Part shown: positions 20,371 to 33,980 of the stretch, in pieces
Layout: each line of letters begins with the position of its first letter
Numbering within the stretch: position 1 is the first letter of the stretch
From: Paragonimus skrjabini miyazakii
Taxonomy: Eukaryota; Platyhelminthes; Trematoda; Plagiorchiida; Troglotrematidae
Direction: 5' to 3'
Length of the DNA stretch: 64,000 nucleotides
Assembly (NCBI GenBank): GCA_014338405.1
Contig: JTDE01021502.1
Coordinates: 8,292-72,291, forward strand
Translations under genes and position numbers: made by a program
Notes under the pieces: model-generated
The model's database searches: none
The model's input: only the letters and a program-made list of their open reading frames with translations
What the model was told of the DNA's origin: nothing

Positions 20371-23300
20371 TTTTGATCATTTATACATAGCATCGTATTT
20401 AGGCATAAGAGAAGACGTACAGACAATTGCTTTTTTGTGAACTAATATGAACTTTTTATGAACTAATAACAGAAAATTTCATCAAAAATATTACCCTCCT
20501 CAAACATAATCTCAGTAATCATATTTCAGTGCTAACCATTCTTGCATGAAACCATCCCTGTTGAAAAGTATAATGTTGCTTTTGACGAATTTTGACTCTT
20601 AAATGAAGAAAGAGTTGCGTAGGCTAGGTTTATATTAGATGAAAAGCATTTGGACTTGACTAAAGCTCTCTAAGATGAACCTGGTTAATGAAGACTGTTG
20701 GCTGTTGACTGTTGTCACGGTTTTCTTTAGAAACCCTGATGTAATATGTGGAACAGTGATAGACAGAATTACCAACTACCTTGTCCGAAACAAATTAATT
20801 TCTAGCTTCTTGCGGTATAAATCTGAATACCCAAGTCCTGCAAAACGATTTGATCTCATACTTATCACGATAACACATAAATCGTGCTGTCAAAGAAAAT
20901 AATCCTAAAACGTTGGCTAGTATTAAAATCAGTTTTGATAAGCGAAGTCTTTATTTGATGGTAATGATTGGTGAACGATAACCATAGTCATAGTGAGGGA
21001 ATGCCTATTCGTTAAATATGATAACTGTAGCAGTTAATGAGTTAACCTTGGCAATTCCGCTTCTTATCCAAATCTTCATCGTTACTGAACCTTTTAAGTC
21101 GAACGAACTACCTAGCAACTGAGTCTGTGTTAATTTGTCACTTTGCGGTTACTGGTATTTCCTGCGAGTATTCAAATAGACATGTTACTGGAATTGTGTG
21201 AAACAGTGATCTCTTGAGCAGAAAATACCATTGTGGACGTACCCATAGTGGTTGGTCACCATCCTGACTATGTTATCAATCTATCTGCTTGTTTCAAGTA
21301 TTACATATCAGAAAATAAACACTTATGATGTGTTGAAGTATTAGTGTTAACGTCTACGGATGATCCACATTTCCTGCTGGATCTATTTTGCCATTAATAA
21401 TATGGAGGTTTTCACGATCTGTGTGCTGGCGCGCGTGGCACAACACCGTGAGTTTAAATTGGAAATGAATTAACCTGTTTGACCACACGTTACCGAACCT
21501 GGGACAATGACACTCAAGACTCGCAAAAGTAGCAGTGATTTGAATGAAGCTGAAATACGGTGGTGGGTTTACTTGAAAAAGTTAGAAAATTGATCTTTAT
21601 TGGTCAACCCTACGTCGAAAAAACCAGTCTCCACAGAGGTTGGGAAATCGGCCTTCCAATATCGCACAGGTTTCTCATATATATTTCTCGCCGTTTTCTT
21701 GAAGTTATGGCAGTAGGTAGTGCACCCCTTTTTATTTACACTATGATTACTTTCCGGGGAGTTCGTAGTGTTTTTAAGATGAATAAACTTAACCACACTC
21801 CGTATTGTAGTGCTACTTACAAAGTAATAAGATTATTAATATAAGCACTCGTGCTTATCCAATATTCAACATCCAATTTGGAATGAGACTATCGTTACTG
21901 AAAGCTCATCAGACGAGAATCACGGTTTGCGTAAGATTATTGCAATGAGGTCAAAATGCTGTGCACCGACTGGCTAGACAAAATTTGATAGAACGGATGT
22001 CCACCGTTGGTGGTTCTAGGTTAAATCAATTCACATTAGCCCGTGAAAGACAGATAAGATACTGTTGCTCGGTGGCTCAGAACAACAAAAGTCGATCGAG
22101 CCTGTCAGTTGGCTTGCACTAACTAGATTCAGGATGATATTCTCGTGATAACCCATTCGTTCAAAGCGTGACAGTTAACGCATTGACGAACTTTTCTAGT
22201 TGCAACCCTTGCACGTTTTACTTACTTAACGGAAAATCTAATGACCGTTTATGAGTTACATGATACAAAACATACACGGAGGCCTTTGCTAAACAGACCA
22301 CTGTCAAAAGCGACCTCAAACAGTATTGAGTGTACAGATGTACAACGCAGGTGATTCACAGGTAGTAGGTTAAATAATAACAGAAGATGTAACCTGGTAA
22401 AACTGCTCACTACAGCCGCTTGCAGAACATATTTCCGTCCCTATTAACTGACTGGTTCTAGGAAGCATCTCATTCCACCTCACGCTTTTCACTCAAATTT
22501 TATTGGCAGTCAATGTCGACGAATATGCTAATGCCATCAACGACTGACATTATTTTACTTGTCCGTAGATTGAACAGTTTAATAAAAGAGGAGTTATAGA
22601 ATTGAACGGTGAGGACAATTCATGTAGAATCGGATTTATGACGCTTTGTTACCCCTGGGAATTGTTATATCCGAGATGTTAAGTTTCTATGGCAGCTTCA
22701 TGTGAACAGAAGAAAAGGTTCTCTGTAGCGAGAACGCCATCTTGGAAGGAACCCCTTGAGACATCATCCGAAGTACAACTTCATATGTGGAAATGCGGAT
22801 AATTATTTTTGGATGCATTCAGAGGTATCATGGCTCCTATTTGTTATGCGTGCTCCAAAGTGGTTAATCAACTCAATGCAACAGGCAGAGATTACTATAG
22901 ATGAATGCGGAATCTTGAGTTATAAAACGTTTGTCAATAACTGGCAATTGTATCAACTAATACGGCCATTTTATTGTTTTAAATCATCATCAGAGTAATG
23001 CTTATTCAGTGTGGTGGCAGAAAGTTTTCTTACACAAACCGTCAATCATCGCTTACTCGAATCGTGATTGTTTAGACAATCATGAATATCTCAACTGACG
23101 TTTCTTCGACCCTACTTTTTTGTCTACGTGCATTGTGATTATTGATAACGTGCAAACGGAATTACTCATCACACAATTTACATCTTGTTATCGTTCACTC
23201 GTACCAAATTTTCCCAAGAATATAACCACTAGACTCGTTAACCAGTTTTATGTATCAGTCGTTATTCTGATCATTTCACAGAGCTGTCGTGACGTGTTTA

Positions 23301-23392
23301 CTCATTTAAGCGGGTGATTGTGCGCTTGCTGTTTCTGCACACTGGAGTATGTTACACCAAATCGCAATCATGATCGGTAGGGCTTCTAATAC

Positions 23393-23770
23393 CTCATGCT
23401 TTGACGACACTGTTGCATTTTTGAATAAACAACCCACCTCATAATCGGCTTCCGCGTCAGGCATGGATAGCTCACAAGGAATCGGTTTGTCACCAGCCCA
23501 CTGGAGACCTTCTTGTTCCTCGTCATCGTCAGCTTGTCCGTTATTCTGGGACTCAGACTTATCCGCATCCAACAAATTCCGGCAAACTTGCATTTCGGAC
23601 CATTCGCCCTGGCCGACCAGTGTATCGGCTGTTTCGTTGGATTTTGCAGGTCGATACCTCACTAGCAAATCGGAAAGCTCGGCTCGAACGCCACCACCGT
23701 ATGGACAGGGGTCGGCCAAAAATGTGGAAAACCGGAGAAAGTTTGCGGTTGGTTTCAGAAATACTACATT
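23393..23770 (-). CDS. Exon: second FN3 domain of the Ig/FN3 gene
   Basis: A 126-codon exon, phase 0 at both ends, between the acceptor ATACCCAACAG and the donor CATGAG|GTATTA. The peptide begins NVVFLKPTANFLRF, continues PCPYGGGVRAELSDLLVRYRP (FN3 B-C strands), EWSEMQV (C' strand) and an acidic loop (DADKSESQNNGQADDDEEQE). It ends PCELSMPDAEADYEVGCLFKN, the FN3 E-F pattern L-x-x-x-x-x-Y-x-V. Joined to the previous exon it reads ETSPAVK-NVVFLKP, a normal FN3 entry. The frame continues to a stop at 23306 if unspliced, but the hydrophobic extension looks intronic. The long acidic C'-E loop is unusual for FN3. Confidence 0.75.
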
Positions 23771-25628
23771 CTGTTGGGTATAAAGCAGAAGGGTAGTGAC
23801 AGCCGACCAGAAATTTCGCAAAAAATTGCGTACGGTTAAAAAACCTGCAATACTTTTTGGTACCTAAGCAGGAGTTTATACATGTCATGCAAATCAGACC
23901 ACAATGATTGATTTATTATGGCCTACTGTAGACCGACACATTACGATTGATTCCGTCCCCGTTTGATCTCATCAAACAGGGATAGTATGATTGCGGGATC
24001 AAACCAGAAACCTTTCGACTTATAAGACGAAGCTTCTGTTTGCATGATCACCAGTCCTAAGAAAGTTATTTGGATGACGGGTTTACATACATATTTGACG
24101 TATAACTTATTCACACTCGGTTGTTAGGAGTGGGCACAAAAATGGCCTTACATAAGAGCGATTAGAGAGGTATCCATGGACACCGTGATAATTAAGCTCA
24201 ATAAGGTATCGTACTATTCTGATTGTAGCTGTGGTTTGTAAAATATTATCCAGCTTTTTGCAGTTGAATAAGTGATCCTCCAAATTGGATAGTCAGTTGA
24301 TCTTATGATATAAGACTACCCATGATATCTTACTGTTTTCGAAGTATTTTTTAGAGTGCAGCTGATGCTCAACAATGTATTTTAGAAATACCATCAAGGT
24401 AATAGTGATGGTTTTTTAACGGATTAAATTCCAAAATATCGATATCAACAAATCTATTGGTAGTTTCAGAGTATGCTCACGTATAACAATCTGTTTTCTA
24501 TCTAGATGACACCTAGTAACTATCCCTCGTATTTCAGAGGTTATGCATATATCCAATAAGTCTCACCTTGAGGTGAAACCTATGGACGTCTCTCATCATG
24601 TTGATGTGTGATTAGCTAACCCTCCTGGAAACGCTGTGAGAGGTATCTACTAAAGATGACGATGTACCAGTTTATACTTCATGATGAAATGATGCCTATC
24701 TGTTACAAAAGAACGCAATCTAATATAAAGCCTATTTCATCCGGTAAGTTCGAGCGCCTTTCGTCGTAACAATGAAACTTCGTCTGAAGTAGATCGTATT
24801 AGTTACCTTGCCCTATGTTCTAGAAGAAGCTCTTGTCATTGAGAATACGATTTATATATATATATATAAACCAAAAAGACAACCCTCCAGATGAAACTGT
24901 CATTAAATCCTAGATATGCATTACCATTGGGTGTTTTTAGTTAATACAAAATCTAAACGACAAGCTTGTTTGCAGGTTTTTAACAGTAAACAACAATCAG
25001 CTTTGTCGTTTTCAAAAAGAATGGCAAGGAATTTACTGAAGTCGACCGAGGCGCTATAATCTTAAACTTAAGATAAGCAATATACCGTGACATTCGGTAA
25101 TCACTCACAACCTCCGATACTGATATTTCTGTAAACCAAACTAAATTTTCGGAAGCAGAACACAACACTACACTACAGCTTTTAATTGGTCAGAATGGTT
25201 CATAATGTCGGGTGAGAACTTGACTCTTCATTTGTCCATAATGTATACAAGCAGTTTCGTACACATTCATTACTGAGTTGACAACTAACAGAATTCTTAA
25301 TTTCTTTTATTCAAATACTTCATTCTCAGGTAGCTAATACAATTATGTCGGGCGAATTTCAGTCCAAACTGGTAGTTCATATTCAGTTAACTCGGCACAG
25401 TTTGTATCTTGCCTGAAAAATTTAGTCCTTGTGAGAGCCATTTGACCAACTGGCTGGAAGCTAATTGCTTTGACATCAGTGAAATTATATTGCAAATGTT
25501 ACGTCTCATTTTATCTCCATTTTGACAAAAAATACGCCCCTTCTGACAAATAGTTATGGATTCTGCAGTTGTGCAGGACCTTTCCGAGTAGAGGTTACTG
25601 GCAAGTAGCATGGGATTTGGGTTTTTCA
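23771..25628. other. Intron sequence, no gene recognised
   Basis: Part of the 10.2-kb intron between exons at 23.8 and 34.0 kb. It contains a TA microsatellite at 24853-24868 and no supported gene. Confidence 0.4.
24853..24868. repeat. TA dinucleotide microsatellite
   Basis: Eight TA units within an intron. Confidence 0.8.
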
Positions 25629-25740
25629 TATAATTTGAACATCACCCACAGATGATCCCAGGTGTGGCGTTCCCATAGATTTTGTAGTCAGCACCTTCCG
25701 AAATAAAGCACAAGACGCTTTGATTGCACGACCGCCTTCG
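25629..25740 (-). repeat. Coding-like dispersed repeat, inverted copy
   Basis: Read on the minus strand this encodes RAIKASCALFRKVLTTKSMG and then SSVGDVQ. The segment at 62.4 kb encodes RAKLESSASFRKGPTGKSMG and SIVGDVQ. The copy at 25.9 kb is in the opposite orientation, so the two copies here face each other about 180 bases apart. Conservation at the peptide level suggests a coding origin (a retroposed exon or a mobile element), but I do not recognise the family. Confidence 0.55.
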
Positions 25741-25917
25741 AGAACAGACACAGAAGGGACAGGAATACTCAGAAGCGAATGTGGTTTATCGTTAACATAT
25801 GATAATTCGGTCGAGCGCAATTTGAGGTCAGTGATGCAGTAGTCACCATGGTTGCCTAATGAAAGGGTGATCGAAGTTTTAGTCCCAGCAGTGGCAAGGA
25901 TATACGCTACTGACGGA

Positions 25918-26033
25918 CTCTGATGAGAGCGAAACTCGAATCTAGTGCTTCTGCTGTTCGAAATGGGCCATCCGGAAAGTTGATGGGAATGTGACAGCTG
26001 CGATCAACTGTGGGTGATGTTAACTTTATATGA
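25918..26033 (+). repeat. Coding-like dispersed repeat, direct copy
   Basis: About 85% identical to 62398-62506 and an inverted partner of 25629-25740. The corresponding frame reads LMRAKLESSAS, GPSGKLMGM and then LRSTVGDVN, with one stop and an indel, so it is not a functional gene. All copies end at the same VGDV-encoding point, which suggests a defined 3' end. Confidence 0.6.
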
Positions 26034-29000
26034 CGCTTCCCAGTAGGTTTATTTTCGGTCAATCTTCGTTGGCAATTAAGTATGCCAATTGAAGCAAACC
26101 ATAATCGACTGTTCTATCGACGTTAGCAAATTCTACACAACCGGTATCTTTTCGTATATATGTGAAGCACATCAATTTCTGTCTACTGGTTGGCGAGGTT
26201 GTTGGGGAAAGTTTAGAGGACTTGATATCACGCTCACTCTTACCCATCCACCTACCAATGCTCACTCAATCGACCAAATATCCGCACATATGTCCATTGT
26301 AACGAACACTTTATTTGAGTGCTTTAGTGACTCGATATAATCAGAGTTTACTGTAGTTTAAGAGGTATGTACTTTGTTGTAAAATCGGTTTTTCCTACGA
26401 ACAGGGCAGTAAGTACTCAAATAATCCAACTTGTGCGAAAAAATTGAGTAACTGATTATAAATGGATCCGGTAAGCTCACGTCGGAGTGAACGCTCTAAA
26501 CTTAGCGCGTCAGAATACTGCTACCAGCATACTGCCGTGAAAACTGAAAATGACAGGATGAACTGAGACTAATCAATAACGCACTGTTTACTAACGATTA
26601 AGAACCAACGACAATCGTGTGTATGCTAGTGTCGGTGGTTTTAAATTCCCACGCTAACGAGTTTGAGATCCCTGGGAATCATTCTGAATTTGACGGTTCT
26701 CCTGAGTTATATAATCGGGCGTTGAAGGAACAAATGCATAAAGTATTAAGCCTATGACCAGTTGATCTACACATCAAAATATGATTATTTTTGATGTTTT
26801 TGAACGATCTTATTTAGGAATTTTCATAGCCCTGCAGGTGACCTACAAATATGATCAATATTCTGTCCAAGAAAGGAAATCTGTTCAATTTCTGAAGTAA
26901 CTGAAAGCTTCTCTTCCGTCAAGTTATTAACGAAGTGTTAGGGTTGCGGAAGCCCAGTGCCCTGTTCAACACCTAATGCTGCTTACATTGGCGGTTAATG
27001 TCCGTGATCACCGTTGAATGATAAAGCGAACTGAACATTGTTTTCTTCTTCTTTTCCAGATAATCACTCTCCTGACATTTCATGTTCCTTTGTGTAGATT
27101 TTCTTACAATGATAACAGATCAAGTCTATGCAGCTTTCAATGTGAGAAATCAGCACGGATTGGTAGAATGGTTGTTACGGGAGACATGATTGCTGAAACT
27201 AGGTCCGTGACACAAATTCAGGGTCACTTAACCGATCAACGTTACAACAATTGACCGAAAGGGGTAATGCAGTAGACGTTAAGTTTTAGGAGAACTTAGG
27301 CGAACTTAGATAGTTTATTGGTCGGGGCTATGAAACCTCCATATGTTATAATGAGGTACTGTGTATGACAAGGGTGTCAAACAAAACGCAGATTTACATC
27401 CTTGATTTTCAAAGAGATTTTTTCTGTTTTATAATCTCAACGAATTCTCTTTCTGGACAGCATATCGATATTATTCACAGTGTACCTCTTAAACAAACGA
27501 TCAGGCAACACATTGTCTTGGTAAAACGGCTCGATGTGTTACGTCTGCTTCTTATATACCCTGACATGTTTAAAATTTCGAGTATTTTTTACACGATCCA
27601 GTAATTTTTAACATGTATTTATTTCCCGCCGTTTTCATTGTGAGCAGAAAATCAAGTGCTATCATGTATGGACAGTATGGACAGAAAACAGAATGTCAGC
27701 TTTGTTAGCTTGGTGAAAATCTTAAGCTTATTACCGACATCTACATGCCCTTGAGTGACTAAGTCTAGTTGTTAAAAATTACCATCAACAGCAGCATATT
27801 TTTTCACAAATCACTGAGTGAATCTGAAAACGGTATTTTCACTGTTTGAGGTTTAACATGAAGCATGAAACACCTTCATTCGGAGTTAACTTGGAATAAA
27901 TTTTGAAGGCTAGCTGCCAATTAACCATGAGAATGATTCTGTCGGTGTTTGACGAACTATCTATTTGTTCTTTTCCGCTGCACGCATTGCGGGTGATTAA
28001 CATATTCTGGAGACTGATTTCAATGATAATTCGTTTATTCCGTATTTCTTCCAAAGTATTTACAATCATAAGTGCTAGTAGCTTTTCGATTAGCAAAATC
28101 TTTGCAAATATACAAATTTCTGTTCATTTTCGCTGATTGGTTAAATTCTTTAGATTTATGCATTATTCATTTTTCTTACCAGTTTTCACGAACATGTCAG
28201 TGATGCGAAAGAGCTGTCGATAAACTATTTTCGAGGCTACACTGATAATGGACTATCAAGGGATGAAAATTCTATGCGTGAGAGTTACCATTCATTAAAC
28301 ACATTCAAGGTGACAGGTGTTCTTCTAGAATAATTTTAAGACATCAATTAACAAAGACCATAATGTGAAAAGGTAACCGGTAGGATTTAATCAAGAAAAC
28401 GCCATCCCTGTGTCTGTCGGCAAAGTATCGAGAACATTGAAAGAAACATTAGGACAACTCAACTCAACCATAAATTTTAAGGTGGACGCATACTAATTTT
28501 GTGCCCCATAGTTGCGGTGGCTACTTCTGTGTCTGTATCACTCAACAGTTCTTGTTCTGTTGTTACTTTGGGTCCACAACAAGAAGACCCATTGAAGGTA
28601 CTAAAAATCATCACCTACCCTAGCGTATTAACAGCTCTTTAATGAGTCACAATATTTCCACTGTCACACACATCGTCAACACTGCCTGCTAAATCGTTCT
28701 CTCTTGAGCATTTGCAATGCTCCACTGCAGCTCCGGTATATTATCAAATAATGTGCTCCTATATCCGTTATGAGCAGCTGAAACTACCTTTTCTCGGACA
28801 ATTCAGTGGGAGCTGTGTGCAAGAAAGAAATTCGTGCAGACTTTTCACTTTCCCCCAACTAACTTAAATCGGTCGGACCACGGACTGACATACATAAATC
28901 GTTTATGGACAACTTGCACTTTTACCTTTTTTTCTAAGTTAACTGAAGTCCGAATGTGAACACTCAAGATGTGACCTTTGTATGTAATTGTCCAGCACGA

Positions 29001-29924
29001 TTTGATACTTTCGTATTCATTATCGTCTTATATAATGTTGTGTCAACATGCTTTTCAGTCAGAGACTGTATATTTACTAAATAATTTGGCTTCCTAATAG
29101 ACGTTTTCAAAATGGTGCATGCACTCAAAACGCCTATTTTAAAAGTGTAAGGGTAATTGTTTGTAGACGTTTCAAACTCTTAAAAGTAGGAGTTTTTCTC
29201 ATGCTGGTACAAATGAAGACATGACCATTAGCTGTGGTTCTCTCTTGATTATATATATATATATATATGAAAAATGTATATATGAAATAATCACTTTTTG
29301 GACCGTCCACACATGTTGACTTACCTATTTTTCTTATCGGGGAATCTATTGGAATTTTTGGCTTTCTACAATTGTGATTTCCATTTTGTAAGTGATTCTC
29401 TGAACTGTCAAGTTAGGTTGAGATGTTTCCAAGTTACAAGCGCCAAATAATTTCAAACCGTAATAACCGACAATTCTAAACCTCATGTCGTGCAAGTAAC
29501 ATGGAAGTGGACACAGAGCAAACAGGATGTAGAAGTTTGTTGAGGTTGTCCGATATTTCAAACATGTTCAGAATCACCCGGATGTTAAGAAGATGGTGTA
29601 CCGAACATTCAGTGCTTTCCAAAATGTATATGATTAGTTGGTACCACAAGAAGGTCCACTCGTTCTAACAGCAACATTTATTTGGGAGTCGACACTCTCT
29701 AGATTATTAAGCATCACCGATGAGATCGTAATCCAACGAATGAGATATGTTGACTTTGCACAAGCAGTTATGATCTACGCTGTTCTGAATGTTTTGAGAG
29801 AAACCACAAACTATGCTAAACATAGCTTGTTATCAAACAAATGCAAAGTGTAGTGTACTTTATTTGATAATGAAGCTAACAACATACAATGTTCGCATTA
29901 CCTGGTTCCCACAAGTAATGTTGT
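26034..29924. other. Intron sequence, no gene recognised
   Basis: Short open segments on both strands (for example 26089-26340, 27018-27254, 27903-28136) show no domain or consistent splice framing. A TA microsatellite is at 29250-29268. Confidence 0.4.
29250..29268. repeat. TA dinucleotide microsatellite
   Basis: About nine TA units within an intron. Confidence 0.8.
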
Positions 29925-29940
29925 ATGACAGGCAATTTCG

Positions 29941-29964
29941 TTGTGAGTAGTATACTACTCACAA
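29941..29964. repeat. Perfect 24-base palindrome with neighbouring imperfect repeats
   Basis: The two 12-base halves are exact reverse complements with no spacer. Related CACAAGTA-containing pieces lie on both sides (about 29910-29935 and 29960-29990), so the palindrome sits in a small degenerate repeat array just left of an assembly gap. Confidence 0.8.
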
Positions 29965-30055
29965 GTAGTATGTTACCCACAGGCAACGTTCAGGAACAAA
30001 AGGGCAAGCTGCGAAAGCCAGGAAGACGGAGGACAAGGAGAGACTATCGAAATAG

Positions 30056-30155
30056 NNNNNNNNNNNNNNNNNNNNNNNNNNNNNNNNNNNNNNNNNNNNN
30101 NNNNNNNNNNNNNNNNNNNNNNNNNNNNNNNNNNNNNNNNNNNNNNNNNNNNNNN
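30056..30155. other. Assembly gap of 100 N
   Basis: Exactly 100 unknown bases, the usual placeholder for a gap of unknown size. It interrupts a copy of the RTE linker. Confidence 0.99.
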
Positions 30156-30545
30156 AGTTTGTGGAGGCAGCACGGTAGAAGCAGGAGGCCAGCTAAATTG
30201 ACCCTCAAATTGTTCCGCCCAGCGTTCCAACCTTCAGGACTTATTATAAATCAATGTGTCATCTGCCTCGCTGATAGCTTTACTGACAGACGGTTGCTTG
30301 GGACCAGTGGGATGGATCAGCTTAAAGAGTTTGCCGCTGTTCCCTGAGGCAAAATCGATCTCCATTTCCTTAACTTTTTCCACTAACCAAGCCTCACGAT
30401 CAGCCTTCAGACTACGTTTCAGTTTCCTACGGTTAACTCTTTTAGACTTATCATGTGAACTACCAGGAGGAATCCTCTGTCTGGTCTCTAACAACTCCAG
30501 TTGTATGCCATATAAAACATAAGGCAATGACCTGCTTCCCTGAGG
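30156..30545 (-). mobile_element. RTE linker fragment, second copy
   Basis: The minus strand encodes PGSSHDKSKRVNRRKLKR, ADREAWLVEKVKEMEIDFAS, GKLFKLIHPTGP, then VSKAISEADDTLIYNKS and, after one break, ERWAEQFEGQFSWPPAS before the gap. It matches the copy at 0.5-1.2 kb over its whole length but lacks that copy's 286-base insertion, so it preserves the ancestral joint. The endonuclease is missing upstream and the RT should lie in or beyond the gap. One stop separates the two open pieces. Confidence 0.8.
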
Positions 30546-33500
30546 TGGGTTAGTTTCAAAAGTTACCCATCAGCTATCGATATTGGACATTTCACCTAGT
30601 AATTTACGAGCGAACAGTCGGTATAAGAGATATTTGGTGGAATATGGAAGTAAGGCCTGTTTACAAAAAAGAAGTTTACAATAACTCTCCACGTAATTAA
30701 CATTTCGACAACACTCCATGATTTTGTTGTTAGTTAATTTACATACAAGTTCATTTCTTCTTTTGCCCAGTTTAGCTCGTTGTGATTCCTAACAAAGCCG
30801 ACTTTTGTGTTTTTCATCATTGTACACAAACGTTCCGAATACGATAAATACACACTAGTTCAAATTATTTGATTTCCGTTACAACCATGATAAGTTGGTT
30901 GCTATTGCATACTACTCTTTAATTTATTGGACTGACGTTAGGCGCTATTCCATTCACACCGAGTTCAACTGGTAGGTGAAGATGTATTTGTAAAGTTATA
31001 CGCTTCATGTGATGATCTTCGTAGAACTAACATAATACTTAGCATGAAATATTGCAAGGTGTTGTCTGGTCTGAAATATTTCGTAAAAAAAATAAAGGAA
31101 GTAGCATTTTCACAAAAGTGGCCATTGATTTGCCAATCTGCTCGGCCTCCATGAAATGAATTTTGATAGAGCTAAACTACCGTTTTTCCGTTTCGCCCAC
31201 AAATATCCATGTTTTAATGCATGTACTCCTCGATTGTGGATACTTCTCTTTTCTTCTAAGACATTCGTCTTCTTTTAGTTGGAAGTGTTCAGTGGCTTAG
31301 CTCCGAGGAGCTTCTGTAACGTTTGCATCATGACTATCATCTCTTTGATTTAATGTCTGTATCCGTTAACAGGAGTAATATTCTTTCCACCTAAAACATA
31401 CATATACGAGTGTATGATAACGAAAAACTTAAGTTCCCCTGTTCATTATCCTAACGAGTGATACCGTATTAATTGAGCTGATGTTGAAATATATGGCATA
31501 TCTAGCTAATCTACTCGTATCCATCCCTTTGTCTTTTATCAGACACCCTAATTTTCAGAGGTCTCGATATCACCTAGCTTCAACTTAGGTTTACTTTTCC
31601 CCAAGAAGTACGAATCCAGATATTACTGGAAGTAGTATGAGCTCAAAGCCTATATGTGCTTTGGACGCGACCCAGTAGGTTACTACATAATATCTGGAAC
31701 AACATATGAGCGAAAGGATGTGCAAATCAGTTATTTCATCAACCAGAGTTAGGTCTCCAATTTCTTTGAACTGATCAGTCAAAAAACCTAAGCATGTAAT
31801 TGTGGATGCTGAATGGACATGACTATTTGCAGACGAGTCCATGAAATGACCTTCGCTGGATTTCCAACTCAAACACAGCAACGGATATTCGAAGCTATAT
31901 TTATTGTCATCTAACACAAGCTGAACAGTACTAACTATGAACAAATTCAAACCACCAGGTGATAAAAGGACGTCAGTTCAACCGTCACTTGAACAGGCTG
32001 TAGTGGTATGCATTTCACACAAGACGGACGGAGTCGTGATATGTCTGTGCAATGGCTTACACTCAAATTGCTGTTCATATGTACTCATCAGTTCACAAGG
32101 AAGGGACTGAAGTAATCTGACTATGTAACAAATGTGCCAAATAAACTTTGTGCTATACGACAAACAAAACTAGTACCCAGTAGTCAAACGTAGCGAGTAA
32201 TTGAACATACAATGCAAATAGACTGTTTGAACTGTCTGATGCCATTATACCGTCGCTGATATTAATATATATGCCACACACAACTCAGAGTTTTAATTGC
32301 TGTCACAAGAAAACATGCATGAATAAAAGCGCTGAGAATAATCACTGAAAATATTTAAAAATGCTCAGTAAGTGGTGTGCATCTGTCAGTTCAGCAAAAC
32401 GGTGGGTTTTTGAAATGTCCAGCTATCGAGTAATACACTTCGTTTGTGGACTGGTCATGGCGCGATTTCACGAGATTCGTAACTAGAATTCGGATTCAAA
32501 GGAAATCACTAATTTATCAAGGTTATGGTGGTCTTACTGATTTCTAATTGCAAGTTAAAACAGCTTCCATAAGCCGCTATCCGTGATAAATAGATAACCG
32601 TGATTTTATCTGGTACCATTAATTTGAGCGTATTTTCTCATGAATATCATTTTTCGTCATTCTGCGATTACTACCTACACGTTTGAATCAAATTATATAC
32701 GACTGGTATGCAGACAAAAATCGGTAAGGTATACCAGCCACTTTTTATAAATACATGAAATACGAGTGATTCATACATTGGAAACCAAAGCAAGTCACAT
32801 AGTACATTAAATTTCCCACAGTTTAAGGTCGCTCAAGGTCAAACAAAATGTGATGTGTGGGCGAGTGTGATGCGTATACCACTAATTGTTGGCAGAGGTA
32901 AATGGTTCACGTCAGGTTGGGTTTCGAGTGGTTTTCAAACTGATGGCCAAAAGAGATGAACAGTTTTTTCGAACTGCTTTGAGATACACAAATATGGATC
33001 ATAATGCCAGATGACGATGACATTTGCTGTTGGTAACAACCACATTGTGGCTGATCTAGGCAACTTTGGTTGTGTTCGCTACAGCATAAGTCATCGCATC
33101 ATCCAATAATCCCTGGGTGCCGGTTTGTCTCATATTGCTTCTTCTCTTTTTTATACGTTTACACGCTACTGTCAGATAGTTTATGTTTCGACAACCACCA
33201 GGCGGCAGTCAGAAGAGTTTAGCAGGCATCTCTCGAACTTGATTTGTTGTGGCTCGACCAGATCTGTTTCACGCGCAGTAGGGTTTCACATGATGCGCAC
33301 CGGTTATCGGATTAAACCTACCAACCAGATATGAATCACTTATGCAATCAGTCAGTCCTTGTCAGGACCGGTTATCTACAGCTGAGAGTGGCATTATCAG
33401 ACACTTTGTTGCAAACGTGGCCGTTCAAAAGCAGTTAGTACAAACCATTCATCTTCTTTGACCAACCACTTGAAAACCATTCGAACACCCCTCAAGCGTT

Positions 33501-33980
33501 GTTAGCCATAGTCGGCAAATGTGTGAGCGTACACACCAACCACATAGTCTTCCTCCATTAAAGTGTGAGCTCTCCCTACCTGCGATAAATCTACCGATCT
33601 TTATGGATTGATTTCCTGTCATATATATACAAATTGTGTAAAAGGAACGCGATCTTCCGGATGATCAGTTGTGCTCAACGGAAAATTTTGCTAGTTTGCA
33701 CCCCGTTATGACCATATATGTCTACGATATATGCCCAAATCGGAATGGAACCAGACGAGGTTATTTTGTTATAGAGGAACTGGTCGTCGAAGTTCAGTTC
33801 ATTCCAGTATTCAGAACCCTGTACGGCAGTTTATACTATAATTCGTGGAAGTGTCCTACATTAACGAGAGGCCACATTGCTTGGGAGAAAGGGGACACCG
33901 TATGTTGGCCAAATAAGTGAAAATTGTTTAAGCCGTCATTGTGATCATCATGTTATATTACGAGATTCGGTTGTTCTAAC
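30546..33980. other. Intron sequence, no supported gene
   Basis: Only short open segments without domains. The plus-strand segment 33669-33920 ends just beside the FN3 exon on the other strand and has somewhat protein-like composition, but no recognised family or clean splice sites. Confidence 0.35.

Larger units (their letters stand above)
18151..23392. other. Intron sequence, no supported gene
   Basis: Mostly featureless. The plus-strand open segment 18726-18941 has an acidic, protein-like end (FPEEFPEIQRLFARESS, KTELSSISDSVEEL) but no recognisable domain or clean acceptor. An AT dinucleotide run lies at 19926-19940 and a small piece of the PLE tandem unit at 20353-20370. Everything else is short open segments without support. 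Confidence 0.35.

Noticed and set aside
23306..23392. Extension of the FN3 exon to an in-frame stop as a C-terminus
   Set aside because: A good donor (GAG|GTATTA) ends the FN3 just before it, and the extension has the look of intron sequence. Kept only as a less likely alternative.
26059..26265. Minus-strand peptide with RTVDYGLLQL, resembling the STDYGIFQI motif of C-type lysozyme
   Set aside because: The position expected to hold the catalytic Glu does not, the following residues do not match, and there is no supporting exon structure. The likeness is probably chance.
29973..30347. Open frames running through the assembly gap on both strands
   Set aside because: They are open only because unknown bases cannot form stops; the real content is the RTE linker on the minus strand.
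33669..33920. Plus-strand open segment of 83 codons next to the FN3 exon
   Set aside because: No recognised domain, no clean splice framing, and it lies opposite the gene strand.
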